Shown here piece by piece: positions 44,305 to 52,846 of a DNA stretch of 64,000 bases. Source of the DNA: Antrihabitans cavernicola (GTDB lineage: Bacteria > Actinomycetota > Actinomycetes > Mycobacteriales > Mycobacteriaceae); the NCBI RefSeq assembly GCF_008297975.1, contig NZ_VLNY01000013.1:1-64000 (forward strand). Reading direction: 5' to 3'. The position numbers were made by a program, and so were the translations under genes. Numbering within the stretch: the stretch's first letter is position 1; every line of letters starts with the position of its first letter. The notes below the pieces were generated by a model. The model was given only the letters and a program-made list of their open reading frames with translations. It did no database searches and was not told where the DNA came from.

Positions 44305-45624
44305 ATGGCCCACACGCGTACGGCACCGCGGGATCACCCCGCGGTGCCGGCCGATATCACGCGCAGCCGCCCGGCCCTTCCGTCGCTTACGGGGGCCAGG
44401 TGGTGGGCGGCATTCGCCGTCTTTCTTCTGCATGCTCTGGTATTTCTGCCGGTCTACCCGTTTCAGAAATCCGAGCTGTTCCGAAAAATCCACTTCTTCG
44501 TACCCATGCAAATGGGCGCGGCCGGCGTCACATTCTTTTTCGTGCTGTCGGGATTCATCATCTACTGGTCTTTCAAGCCCGGCTCGTCGGTGCCGCGCTT
44601 CTACTGGCGCCGAGTCCTGAAGATCTACCCGACCCACCTCGTTGCCGCGGCGGTGTACATCGTTGTCGCCAGCGTGCCGCTGCATCGTCTAGTGGTCTGG
44701 GTGCCCAACCTGCTGCTCGTGCACACCTGGTTTCCCAAGACCACCACCGTCGGCGGCCTCAACGTGCCGTCGTGGTCACTGGCCTCGGAGATGTTGTTCT
44801 ACTTCAGCTTTCCGATCCTGCTGCCGTTGATCAAGCGGATCCGTACCGAGCATCTGGTCCGGGCGATGGTAATCGTCTTCCTCTTCGTCCTTGCGCTCCA
44901 CACCGCGTACTTCCTGTTCGTCGACGGTCCGAAGGGCATCGAGAACGCCTTCGCCCCGCGACTGGTTCCGGGAAACGTCTCGCCGGTGTTCGAGCTCCAC
45001 TCGTCGCCTGCGTGGTTTGCCCAGGCCGACATCCCGGTAGCTCCCTCGTACTGGCTGAGCTACAACTTTCCGCCCTCGCGGCTGCCCGAGTTCTTCCTGG
45101 GAGTCCTCGCGGCGCGGATGGTGCTCGAAGGGCGCTGGCGCTACACGAAGATGGGTCCGCCGCTGACCTTGCTGGCCATCGCCTTCGCAGCGACCTGGGT
45201 GGTTCCGGTCAACTACAAGATGTCGGCCTTGCTGCTGGCGCCGATGACCGCGGTGGTCGCCACCCTCGCTGCCCGCGATCTGCAGGGCATTCCGGGGCTC
45301 AATTCGTCGCGGCGAATGGTGTGGCTGGGTAACGTGTCATTCGCGTTCTACCTCATTCAGTTCCCGGTGATGGTGCTGGTCACGCGGCTCTTCATCGGAG
45401 GCCACCAGTTCGGGTTCCTCGGCTGGCTGGGCTGGGCGAGCCTGAGTCTTGTCCTCTCGACGGTGGCTGGCGGGTTGCTCTACCACTTCGTCGACCTGCC
45501 GTTGATGACGCGATTCTCTGGCCGTCGTGGTCGCCGCAAGGCCGACGACGAGCCCGGAAATGGCCCGAAAGACGCATCGACAAGTCCGAAAGATCCGAAC
45601 ACAGTGGTTTCCGCAGCTCGCTGA
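44305..45624 (+). CDS. Acyltransferase 3 family membrane protein
   Basis: OafA/YrhL-type O-acyltransferase, 439 residues, about ten hydrophobic segments. Landmarks: the histidine in AFAVFLLHALVFLPV, FFVLSGFIIYWSF, the FYWRRVLKIYPTHL arginine block and PSWSLASEMLFYFSFP. The family acylates sugars, peptidoglycan, lipids or antibiotics on the membrane. A 10-bp inverted repeat (GGCACCGCGG at 44322-44331 with its complement at 44339-44348) lies in its first codons and may be a terminator for the lipoprotein gene, in which case translation could start at GTG 44344. Confidence 0.88.
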   Translation: MAHTRTAPRDHPAVPADITRSRPALPSLTGARWWAAFAVFLLHALVFLPVYPFQKSELFRKIHFFVPMQMGAAGVTFFFVLSGFIIYWSFKPGSSVPRFYWRRVLKIYPTHLVAAAVYIVVASVPLHRLVVWVPNLLLVHTWFPKTTTVGGLNVPSWSLASEMLFYFSFPILLPLIKRIRTEHLVRAMVIVFLFVLALHTAYFLFVDGPKGIENAFAPRLVPGNVSPVFELHSSPAWFAQADIPVAPSYWLSYNFPPSRLPEFFLGVLAARMVLEGRWRYTKMGPPLTLLAIAFAATWVVPVNYKMSALLLAPMTAVVATLAARDLQGIPGLNSSRRMVWLGNVSFAFYLIQFPVMVLVTRLFIGGHQFGFLGWLGWASLSLVLSTVAGGLLYHFVDLPLMTRFSGRRGRRKADDEPGNGPKDASTSPKDPNTVVSAAR

Positions 45625-45682
45625 CTGGCTACGTTTGAATCAAGACAGTCTCGATCGAAGAATCGAAAGGGGATAAGTCATT

Positions 45683-46141
45683 ATGAACGCCATTCTGGTG
45701 TGTGTATCCGTCTCGCACGGCAACACGAAAAAGGTTGCCGACGTGATCGGCGAAGTTCTGGGCGCTCGCGTCGTCGAGCCCGAGGAGGTCGATGCGGCCG
45801 AGCTCGCGAAGTACGACCTGGTGGGATTCGGTGCAGGCATCTACTTCCAACAGTTCCAACCGCGGCTGCGCAAGTTCGTCAAATCGCTCCCGGAAGAGCA
45901 GCGTGGCAAGGCATTCGTCTACACCACCAGCGGCTTCACACCGCGCATCAACTCCCTGGTCAAGCCGCTCGAGAAGAAGGGATTCGACGTCGTCGGAACC
46001 TTTGCCTCACGCGGCTGGGACACCTCGTTCCCGTTCAGCCTCTTCGGCGGCGCCAAGAAAGGCCGGCCGAACGATGTGGACCTGGCAGAGGCGTACAAGT
46101 TCGCCGAGGGACTGCGTACCAGCGTCGACCGAACGGCCTGA
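45683..46141 (+). CDS. Flavodoxin-family protein
   Basis: A 152-residue FMN-binding electron carrier. The phosphate loop is CVSVSHGNTKKVADV and the flavin-stacking region is GAGIYFQQFQPRLRKF; TTSGFTPRINSL follows. AAAGGGGA precedes ATG 45683 at good spacing. It may provide electrons to an oxidoreductase of the cluster (the flavoprotein monooxygenase or an unlinked P450) but no partner is adjacent. Confidence 0.9.
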   Translation: MNAILVCVSVSHGNTKKVADVIGEVLGARVVEPEEVDAAELAKYDLVGFGAGIYFQQFQPRLRKFVKSLPEEQRGKAFVYTTSGFTPRINSLVKPLEKKGFDVVGTFASRGWDTSFPFSLFGGAKKGRPNDVDLAEAYKFAEGLRTSVDRTA

Positions 46142-46445
46142 TCGGTTCTCGGTAAGAACCGCGTCGTAGGGCCTGGCGGGGCGATGTAGCGCTCCAGGCA
46201 GCGGAGATTTGCTCCGAAACAATTGCTGCTTATCACGATTTTCGCAGCCTGGATCGCTACATCGGGAACCGCTATGGCTTATCGCTATGCAACAACCAGC
46301 CGGCAAGACACCATTTCTTCGCAGGCAGAAAACAATTCCGGCAGTCTCGGTTTCGCCGATGGGCGCGCCGTGTGCCATTGCGGATGTGCGGCCGCCGGTT
46401 ATTCCGCATGCATAGGCGAAATTCACGTTGCCGTGCAGGGATCGG
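46142..46445. other. Intergenic region after the flavodoxin gene
   Basis: About 300 bp between convergent genes, AT-richer than average. A 79-codon open frame (46223-46462, TTG start, with a CHCGC cluster) exists but has no ribosome binding site and runs into the opposite gene, so it is not called. CGCTAC/CGCTAT occurs three times within 34 bp (46255, 46270, 46283), at uneven spacing of 15 and 13 bp. No clear terminator hairpin was found. Confidence 0.4.
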
Positions 46446-47384
46446 TTATTCGTGGGATTTGATGTCGATCTCAACAATCCCGGCAAGTTTGTCGGGATTG
46501 TTGATCGTGTAGATCTCGTGGATCTTTTCGGTCACCGGATCGATATCGAGAACGACGACGGCATACGGTGCCGCCCCGGAATACACCACGGCAGACGGAT
46601 CACCGTTGACGAGTCGGTACTCGATGCGGAGTTCGGGTACACCACTGAGCGCGGTCGGCCCGGCAAGCAGGCGGGACACTCTGTCGCTGCCATGGATCGG
46701 CCGCAGAGCGGCGTGCCGCTTGCCGCCGCCGTCGGACCACATGGTCACATCGGGCGCCAACATCGCGAGGAGTCCCTCGATATTGCCGCCGTGCGTAGAT
46801 GCGACGAGAAATTTCTCGGTCACCTTTCGCTGCATGCGGGCATCCGCCCGCTGCCGCGTACGACGCGCGTCGACGTGCTCGCGAGCGCGGTGCGACAACT
46901 GCCTGATCGCGGCGGGAGTGCGGTCCAGCATTGCTGCGACATCGGAGTGCGGGTAGCCGAATACCTCGTGGAGAACGAACACCGCCCGCTCGAGCGGTGT
47001 CAGGGTCTCCAGCACCACCAGCAACGCCATCGAGACCGACTCGGCTCGCAGGGTCGCTTCAGCCGCATCGGCGGCATCCGCCGTGTGCGCACGATTGTCG
47101 ACCAACGGCTCGGGGAGCCAGGGGCCGACGTAGGTTTCGCGCCGCTTGCGGATGGCGATGCGCCGCGCGATGGCCTGGTTGATCGCGATCCGCACCAGGT
47201 ACGCGCGCGGATGTTCGATCTCGCTGCCGCCCGAGGTGTTTCGCCCCGACCAGGCAAGCCAGGTGTCCTGCAACACGTCCTCGGTGTCGTCGACGCTGCC
47301 GAGCATGTTGTAGACCATCGAGAACAGCAGCTCCCGGTGATCGGCGAACACTTCGGACGCGCCTTCGGCGATCGTGTCGGCCAT
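46446..47384 (-). CDS. ECF41-type sigma factor (SigJ-like)
   Basis: A 312-residue sigma factor: region 2 in the first 90 residues (MVYNMLGSVDDTEDVLQDTWLAW), region 4 around residues 125-180 (LTPLERAVFVLHEVFGYPHSDVAAMLDRTPAAIRQL), and a C-terminal SnoaL-like domain of about 115 residues that carries the NPDKL motif. In ECF41 factors this C-terminal domain replaces a separate anti-sigma factor and tunes activity. It is divergent from the DHA2 exporter gene, whose upstream region has a TGTCACA hexamer-like -35 element of the ECF41 type. Confidence 0.92.
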   Translation of the reverse strand: MADTIAEGASEVFADHRELLFSMVYNMLGSVDDTEDVLQDTWLAWSGRNTSGGSEIEHPRAYLVRIAINQAIARRIAIRKRRETYVGPWLPEPLVDNRAHTADAADAAEATLRAESVSMALLVVLETLTPLERAVFVLHEVFGYPHSDVAAMLDRTPAAIRQLSHRAREHVDARRTRQRADARMQRKVTEKFLVASTHGGNIEGLLAMLAPDVTMWSDGGGKRHAALRPIHGSDRVSRLLAGPTALSGVPELRIEYRLVNGDPSAVVYSGAAPYAVVVLDIDPVTEKIHEIYTINNPDKLAGIVEIDIKSHE

Positions 47385-47431
47385 CGTTCTCCCAACCGAA
47401 AAGTGATCTATCTCTCGAAAGAGCGTGGGGA

Positions 47432-47438
47432 TGTCACA
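47432..47438 (+). promoter_or_regulatory. ECF41-like -35 element upstream of the exporter gene
   Basis: TGTCACA is the -35 consensus described for ECF41 promoters. It lies 67 bp before the exporter start and 47 bp from the divergent ECF41 gene. A clean CGTC -10 at the usual 16-bp distance was not found, so the assignment is tentative. Confidence 0.3.
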
Positions 47439-47505
47439 TTCGACGGCCTCCAGCTCTCTCGGGTTGTCAGCGGATGATGTTCATCCGAGAAAGAGAGACA
47501 GCGCA

Positions 47506-48978
47506 GTGAGTACTCCTACCGATTCATCGTCGTTTCTGGCGACCGGACGCGGCAAGCTAACGCTGGTGCTGCTGTGCACGGCCGCATTCCTCGATTTCGT
47601 CGACAGCTCGATCGTAAATCTTGCGCTGCCGTCGATCCAACGTGAGATGGGTCTATCTGTCTCCACCCTGCAGTGGATCACCACTGCGTACCTGTTGACG
47701 TACGGCGGCCTGATGCTGCTCGGCGGTCGTCTTGCGGACCTGTTCGGCCGGCGACGGGTGCTGATCACCGGTACCGCGATCATCGGAATATCCTCTGCGA
47801 CAGCGGGTCTGGCCCAGCACAGTGACTTGCTGATCGGTGCCCGCTTCGCGCAGGGCGTCGGAGCCGCACTCATGCTGCCTGCCGCGCTGTCCATTCTGAC
47901 CACCAGCTTCCACCACGGCTCCGATCGCAGTACCGCCCTTGGCGTCTGGGGTGGCGTCGCAGGTCTCGGAGCGGCGTCGGGTTTGGTTCTCGGTGGCGTC
48001 ATCACCCAGGGTCCCGGTTGGCGGTGGGTGTTCTACGTCAACGTTCCGGTCTGCATCCTGCTGCTGATCGCGGTTCCGGCATTGATCGCCAACGATCGGC
48101 GCAACGCAGTTCGTGGCACCAGTTTCGACATTCTCGGCACTGCTTTGGCGACCGGCGGGTTGATGCTCCTGGTCTACGGGTTGACGCAGGCTCCCGAGCA
48201 TGGGTGGACGAGCGCTCGTACGATCGTCGAGCTCGTGATTGCCGCGGCGCTGCTGGTCGGCTTCGTGATCAACGAGCACAAGATCGCCAATCCTCTTGTC
48301 CCGCTGTCGATCTTCCGCATCCGCGGTATCGCTGCGGCGGATCTGACGCAAATGCTTGTCGCCGCGGGCATGATGTCGTTGTTCTTCTTCATCACGCTGT
48401 ACACGCAAGAAGTGCTCGGCTGGGGTGAGATCAAGGCGGGCTGCGCGTACCTGCCGTTCAGCGCAACCATCATCATCGTCTCCGGCATCACGACGAAGGT
48501 GATTCCGCGCATCGGAACGCGACCCGTCATCGTCGTCGGTGCAATCCTCACCGGCCTCGGCATCCTGTGGCTGTCCTTCATCCCGACCGACGGTGCGTAC
48601 GTCCAGGATCTGCTGCCCGGCCTCATCGTCACGGCGGCAGGATCGGCCGCGGTGTTCGTCGCCAACACCACCGCCGCAACGGCGGGAGTGCCGGCGGACA
48701 AGTCAGGCCTCGCTGCCGCACTGCTCAGCACCGCCCAGCAGATCGGTGTCGCTGTCGGTATCGCGGTGTTGACGGCGATCGCCACCTCGCGCGGCAACAG
48801 TCAACTGGCCCAAGGCCATCCGCCGCTCGATGCCATGACGGCAGGGTTCAGGATCGCCTTGCTGGTCGCCGCGATCATCGCGCTGCTCGGCACGGTGACA
48901 GCACTGCGCACCGTCAACGCGCGTGGCGACGACGAAGAAGCCGACGTGCCTTCGCGCGTCGAACCAGCCGCCGTCTGA
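47506..48978 (+). CDS. DHA2-family MFS exporter (14 transmembrane segments)
   Basis: Drug:proton antiporter of 490 residues with about fourteen hydrophobic segments. The first helix block LCTAAFLDFVDSSIVNLALPSIQ, the GGRLADLFGRRRVL loop (motif A) and GPGWRWVFYVNVP are standard for the EmrB/QacA group. Likely exporter or self-resistance pump for the cluster product. GTG 47506 was chosen; an upstream in-frame start at 47425 exists but would include promoter sequence. A clear terminator follows its stop. Confidence 0.92.
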   Translation: MSTPTDSSSFLATGRGKLTLVLLCTAAFLDFVDSSIVNLALPSIQREMGLSVSTLQWITTAYLLTYGGLMLLGGRLADLFGRRRVLITGTAIIGISSATAGLAQHSDLLIGARFAQGVGAALMLPAALSILTTSFHHGSDRSTALGVWGGVAGLGAASGLVLGGVITQGPGWRWVFYVNVPVCILLLIAVPALIANDRRNAVRGTSFDILGTALATGGLMLLVYGLTQAPEHGWTSARTIVELVIAAALLVGFVINEHKIANPLVPLSIFRIRGIAAADLTQMLVAAGMMSLFFFITLYTQEVLGWGEIKAGCAYLPFSATIIIVSGITTKVIPRIGTRPVIVVGAILTGLGILWLSFIPTDGAYVQDLLPGLIVTAAGSAAVFVANTTAATAGVPADKSGLAAALLSTAQQIGVAVGIAVLTAIATSRGNSQLAQGHPPLDAMTAGFRIALLVAAIIALLGTVTALRTVNARGDDEEADVPSRVEPAAV

Positions 48979-48991
48979 CTGCTGTCCACTC

Positions 48992-49023
48992 ACGCCCGGG
49001 TGCCGTTTTTCGCACCCGGGCGT
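48992..49023 (+). terminator. Hairpin terminator after the exporter gene
   Basis: ACGCCCGGGTGC (48992-49003) pairs perfectly with GCACCCGGGCGT (49012-49023) around a T-rich 8-base loop. It lies 13 bp after the exporter stop and 38 bp before the start of the CreE-like gene, so the nitrous-acid genes probably have their own promoter or rely on readthrough. Confidence 0.85.
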
Positions 49024-49060
49024 ACAGCCGTGTCCGAACGAACCGGAGGAAGGTGACACC

Positions 49061-51112
49061 GTGGCTGGAGACAAGCAGGCGACCGACGGCGATCGGTCGG
49101 CCAAAATCTTCGATTTCGAGAAAGGCGTTCGTCGACATGCCCGTCGGGCCGCAGAAAATCCGGTACGCATCGCCGTGGTCGGAGTCGGACCGCGCGGACT
49201 GAGCTTCTTCGAGCGAATCTGCGCCAATTCAGCACAGTCGGGTTCGAGCGACGGCATCGGCATCGAGGTCTACCTCGTCGACTCGACCGAGGTCGGCACC
49301 GGTTCGGTCTGGCGCACCGGTCAATCCCGCCACCTGCTGATGAATACCGTTGCGGCACAGGTAACCATCTTCACCGATGGCAGCGTGGCGATGGCCGGCC
49401 CTGTCGTGCCCGGGCCCAGCCTGTTCGAATGGACGAGCTTTCTGCTGAAGATCGGCAACTTCGCGGATCTGCCCGACGAGATGTACGACGAAGCGTGCCG
49501 TACCGACGCCAACACCTATCCCACTCGCGCGCTCTACGGCTACTACCTGAGGTGGGCGTACGAGCACATCCGCGACCGCTACGCGCCGTGGGTTCGCGTG
49601 CACGAGCACACGGCGACAGCCACCCGGCTTCGTGACGATCCGGAAGGCTTGCAAGAGCTGACGCTGAGCACGGGCGAATGCATTGGTGGACTCGATGCCG
49701 TCGTGCTCGCCCAGGGTCACACGGCGCAGCGACAGTCGGTGGATCCTGGTTGGCCTGCCGAGACGGTGCACAGGCTCGGACTCGAGCACATCGCCCCGGT
49801 CAATGCAGCCGACGTGGACCTCGACCACATACCGGCCGGCGAAACGGTCATCGTCCGCGGTCTCGGTCTCACCTTCTTCGACTACATGGCGCTGCTCACG
49901 GTCGGACGAGGCGGGCGCTTCGAGCAGCGCGATCGCGACGGTGCGCTGGAGTACGTCGCGTCGGGGCGGGAGCCGCGGCTGGTGGCCGGATGTCGACGTG
50001 GCGTGCCCCACCACGCGCGCGGCGAGAATCAGAAGGGTATCGACGAACGGCATCTTCCGGTACTGCTCGATCCGGCGCGGATCGCCGAACTATGCAGGCG
50101 GGCCGAGCGTTTCGGTGACATTTCGTTCCGGCGCGATGTCTGGCCGCTGGTCGCGCGTGAGGTCGAAGCCGTCTACTACTCGCTGATGATCGACGACCGG
50201 GTGAGTCCGCGCGAGCTGCGTTCCTTCCGTTCCCGCTACCTCGCCGCACCGACCGAAGGTGCCGCCGCAGCGATCCTCACGGAGCACGGTATCGGGGCTC
50301 GGCAGCGTTGGGACTGGGCCGTTCTCGGCGATCCCACCGCAGGACGCCGATTCGGTGCTGTAGAACAGTTTCACGATTGGCTGCTCGACTACCTCGATGC
50401 CGACGTGATCAACGCACGCATGGGCAACGTTCGCGGTCCGGTGAAGGCGACCTTGGACGTGTTGCGCGACCTTCGCAACGAGGTGCGGTTGATCGTCGAT
50501 CACGGCGGTATCACCGGCGAGTCGTACCGCGACGACCTCGACGGTTGGTACACACCGCTCAATGCCTTCTTGTCGATCGGACCGCCTGCCGGCCGGATCG
50601 CGGAACTGTCCGCCTTGATCAGAGCCGGTGTGATCCGAATCGTCGGGCCGGGAATGCGGGTGCGGCTCGATGCCGACGCCGGCCGTTTCGTTGCCGAGTC
50701 GCCGATGGTCGACGGTTCGACAATCACCGGGACTGTACTCGTCGACGCACGACTGCCCGAGCCCGACCTCCGCGCTACTGGCGACGAGCTGCTGCGCAAC
50801 CTGTTGCAGAGCAACGAAATTCGCGGGTTCTCCCTGACCAATCCGGACGGCAGCCACTACCGGACCGGCGGGCTGGAGGTGGCGCGGTACTCGCATGCCG
50901 TTCTCGACGCCTACGGGCGGCCCCATCCACGCCGCTATGCGGTCGGCGTCCCGACCGAGGCGGTGCACTGGGTCACGGCAGCGGGGCCACGCCCCGGGGT
51001 CAACTCGGTGACGTTGTCCGACAGCGACAGTGTCGCTCGTTCCATCCTCGCCGCGAACGGCAACGTCGACGGCAGATCGCAGGGAAAGGACTATGCCGAT
51101 GGTCGTGGATAG
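49061..51112 (+). CDS. CreE-like flavoprotein monooxygenase (aspartate to nitrosuccinate)
   Basis: A 683-residue FAD/NAD(P)-binding protein (NAD_binding_9 type). The dinucleotide fold begins at about residue 35 with RIAVVGVGPRGLSFFERI, followed by EVGTGSVWRTGQSRHLLMNTVAAQ, ANTYPTRALYGYYLRWA, and VVLAQGHTAQRQ; a second nucleotide-binding half is near VIVRGLGLTFFDYMALL. Proteins of this kind standing directly before a fumarase/aspartase-superfamily lyase are the CreE/CreD pair of the aspartate-nitrosuccinate pathway: CreE oxidises the amine of L-aspartate to nitrosuccinate with FAD, NADPH and oxygen. The identification relies on domain type, length and this pairing. GGAGG lies upstream of GTG 49061. 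It overlaps the next gene by 14 bp. Confidence 0.82.
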   Translation: MAGDKQATDGDRSAKIFDFEKGVRRHARRAAENPVRIAVVGVGPRGLSFFERICANSAQSGSSDGIGIEVYLVDSTEVGTGSVWRTGQSRHLLMNTVAAQVTIFTDGSVAMAGPVVPGPSLFEWTSFLLKIGNFADLPDEMYDEACRTDANTYPTRALYGYYLRWAYEHIRDRYAPWVRVHEHTATATRLRDDPEGLQELTLSTGECIGGLDAVVLAQGHTAQRQSVDPGWPAETVHRLGLEHIAPVNAADVDLDHIPAGETVIVRGLGLTFFDYMALLTVGRGGRFEQRDRDGALEYVASGREPRLVAGCRRGVPHHARGENQKGIDERHLPVLLDPARIAELCRRAERFGDISFRRDVWPLVAREVEAVYYSLMIDDRVSPRELRSFRSRYLAAPTEGAAAAILTEHGIGARQRWDWAVLGDPTAGRRFGAVEQFHDWLLDYLDADVINARMGNVRGPVKATLDVLRDLRNEVRLIVDHGGITGESYRDDLDGWYTPLNAFLSIGPPAGRIAELSALIRAGVIRIVGPGMRVRLDADAGRFVAESPMVDGSTITGTVLVDARLPEPDLRATGDELLRNLLQSNEIRGFSLTNPDGSHYRTGGLEVARYSHAVLDAYGRPHPRRYAVGVPTEAVHWVTAAGPRPGVNSVTLSDSDSVARSILAANGNVDGRSQGKDYADGRG

Positions 51113-52490
51113 AGGGTTGCTCGCACCGGTGCATGCAGGTGTACCGATGGAAAGCCTCGTGTCCGACGACGCCTGGGTGGAAGCCATGCTCGAGGTCGAG
51201 CTTGCGCTCGCGCGTGCGCAGGCACGGCTGGGCATCATTCCGGTGGATGCGGTCGGCCAGATCACGGTCGCGGTGCGCGAGCACACGTTCGATACCCGTG
51301 CGATCGCCGTAGCTGCACGCGGTGCGGCGAATCCGGTCGTGGCGTTCGTCCAAGAGTTGCAGCGAGTGGTGGCCGCGGTCGATCCGATCAGCGCAGGCTA
51401 CGTGCATTGGGGATCGACCAGCCAGGACGTCCTCGACACGGCGACCATGCTGATCGCCCAGCGCGCGCTCTCCGCGATCATCGCCGACGTGGAGTCGACC
51501 ATCGACTCGCTGACACGGCTGGGGGAGCTGCATCGCCGCACACCCATCGCTGCCCGCACCCTGGGAATGCACGCTGTGCCGACCACCTTCGGCGCCAGAG
51601 TCGCCAGCTGGATCCAGGGACTCCTCGACGCCCGCGACCGGCTGCGTGTGGTTCGCGATTCCGGTCTTCCGGTTCAACTCGGTGGTGCCGCAGGCACTTT
51701 CGCGTCCTACATAGAATGCGCCCACCGCAGCGGCGGACCGCTCGCCGACGCCAGCCCGGTCGAGATCCAGGCTAGGTTGACCGCGGATTTCGCGGCGGAA
51801 CTGCTACTCCCGACAAGCCCGGCATCCTGGCACAGCGTGCGGACACCGCTGGCCGATCTTGCCGCCGCACTGGCGATCACCTCGGGCGCGCTCGGCAAGT
51901 TCGCTGTCGACGTGATCTCGCAGTCACGCACGGAGGTCATGGAAGTCTTGGAGCCAGCCGCCACCGGACGCGGCGAGTCCTCCGCCATGCCACAGAAGCG
52001 AAATCCGGTGCTGGCAACCATGATTCGCTCGGCTTCACTCCAGGTTCCTGCGCTGGCGTCCACCATCTTCGGCGCCATGCTCGCCGAGGACGAGCGATCG
52101 CCCGGTGCATGGCACGCAGAATGGCAGCCCCTTCGAGACTGCCTGCTGTTGCTGGGCGGAAGCGCCCACACCGCAGCCGAGCTCGCCGACGGGCTCACCG
52201 CGGACACCGAACGGATGAGTCGGACGCTGGCGAGCAGCGGCGGACAGTTGGTGTCCGAGCGTCTCTCGATTCTGCTGACACCCCTGCTCGGGCGGACCGA
52301 AGCGAAGAAGGCGCTGCAGACGGCGGCGTTCGAGGCGGCCGAGACGGGCTCGTCGCTTGCGGACGTGCTGGCGGGAAATGCCATGGTGCGCAACCATCTC
52401 GGCATCGACGAGATCCACGACCTGTTACGACCGGAGAACTACCTCGGCGTGGCGCCGGATCTGATCGACATGGTTCGCAACCGCGCGTGA
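51099..52490 (+). CDS. CreD-like nitrosuccinate lyase (fumarase/aspartase superfamily)
   Basis: A 463-residue lyase of the adenylosuccinate lyase/3-carboxy-cis,cis-muconate cycloisomerase group. The superfamily signature GESSAMPQKRNPVL (SSxMPxKxNP, about residues 292-305) is intact, as are YVHWGSTSQDVLDTA and RTLGMHAVPTTFG with conserved His. Primary-metabolism roles (purine, arginine, protocatechuate) are not supported by neighbours; coupling to the CreE-like gene indicates nitrosuccinate lyase, which releases nitrous acid and leaves fumarate. ATG 51099 fits AAAGGA at 51085-51090; ATG 51093 is possible. Confidence 0.85.
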   Translation: MVVDRGLLAPVHAGVPMESLVSDDAWVEAMLEVELALARAQARLGIIPVDAVGQITVAVREHTFDTRAIAVAARGAANPVVAFVQELQRVVAAVDPISAGYVHWGSTSQDVLDTATMLIAQRALSAIIADVESTIDSLTRLGELHRRTPIAARTLGMHAVPTTFGARVASWIQGLLDARDRLRVVRDSGLPVQLGGAAGTFASYIECAHRSGGPLADASPVEIQARLTADFAAELLLPTSPASWHSVRTPLADLAAALAITSGALGKFAVDVISQSRTEVMEVLEPAATGRGESSAMPQKRNPVLATMIRSASLQVPALASTIFGAMLAEDERSPGAWHAEWQPLRDCLLLLGGSAHTAAELADGLTADTERMSRTLASSGGQLVSERLSILLTPLLGRTEAKKALQTAAFEAAETGSSLADVLAGNAMVRNHLGIDEIHDLLRPENYLGVAPDLIDMVRNRA

Positions 52491-52519
52491 TGCTCAGGCG
52501 CAATCGAAGAAGGGACACG

Positions 52520-52831
52520 ATGTCGAACGACAGTCCGGCGGCAGAGGAACAGGAGCGAACCGTCTTGGTCGAGCAGCACGGCGTGACGTGCTGGAAGGAG
52601 CGTGTCCCGTCGAGCAGTAGCGGTGTGCTGCATCGGGATCCGCTGTCGTCGATCACCGTCGTACTGTCCGGCGGACCGGTCGAGATACTCGACGAGCACG
52701 ATCGGCTGGTCAGCAGAACGAGGCTGATGACCGGGCAGGTGATTCGCGGCGGTGAACTTCCGACGCCGTACCGCCTGCACAACCTTGCCGATCGCGACCT
52801 CGTCCTCGTGGTCATCCACCTCACCGATTGA
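52520..52831 (+). CDS. Small cupin-like protein
   Basis: A 103-residue protein with a single beta-barrel-like pattern: TCWKERVPSSSSGVLHRDPLSS, ITVVLSGGPVEIL, GQVIRGGELPTPYRLHNLADRDLVLVVIHL. This is the shape of a one-domain cupin, but the usual two-His/Glu/His metal set is incomplete (one His in each of two strands), so it may bind a ligand without metal chemistry. It follows the CreD-like gene by 29 bp with AAGAAGGGA as ribosome binding site, so it is part of the nitrite-forming unit. Confidence 0.7.
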   Translation: MSNDSPAAEEQERTVLVEQHGVTCWKERVPSSSSGVLHRDPLSSITVVLSGGPVEILDEHDRLVSRTRLMTGQVIRGGELPTPYRLHNLADRDLVLVVIHLTD

Positions 52832-52846
52832 GCCGCTGGAGTCCGC

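Noticed and set aside
44322-44348. Intrinsic terminator after the lipoprotein gene
   Set aside because: The 10-bp inverted repeat is real but falls within the first codons of the acyltransferase frame; kept as a remark there because the true start is uncertain.
46223-46462. Possible 79-residue Cys-rich small protein
   Set aside because: TTG start without ribosome binding site, overlap with the convergent ECF41 gene, and no protein-like codon pattern.
51099-52490. Housekeeping adenylosuccinate lyase or PcaB
   Set aside because: Neighbours are not purine or protocatechuate genes, and the overlap with the CreE-like flavoprotein gene points to nitrosuccinate lyase.
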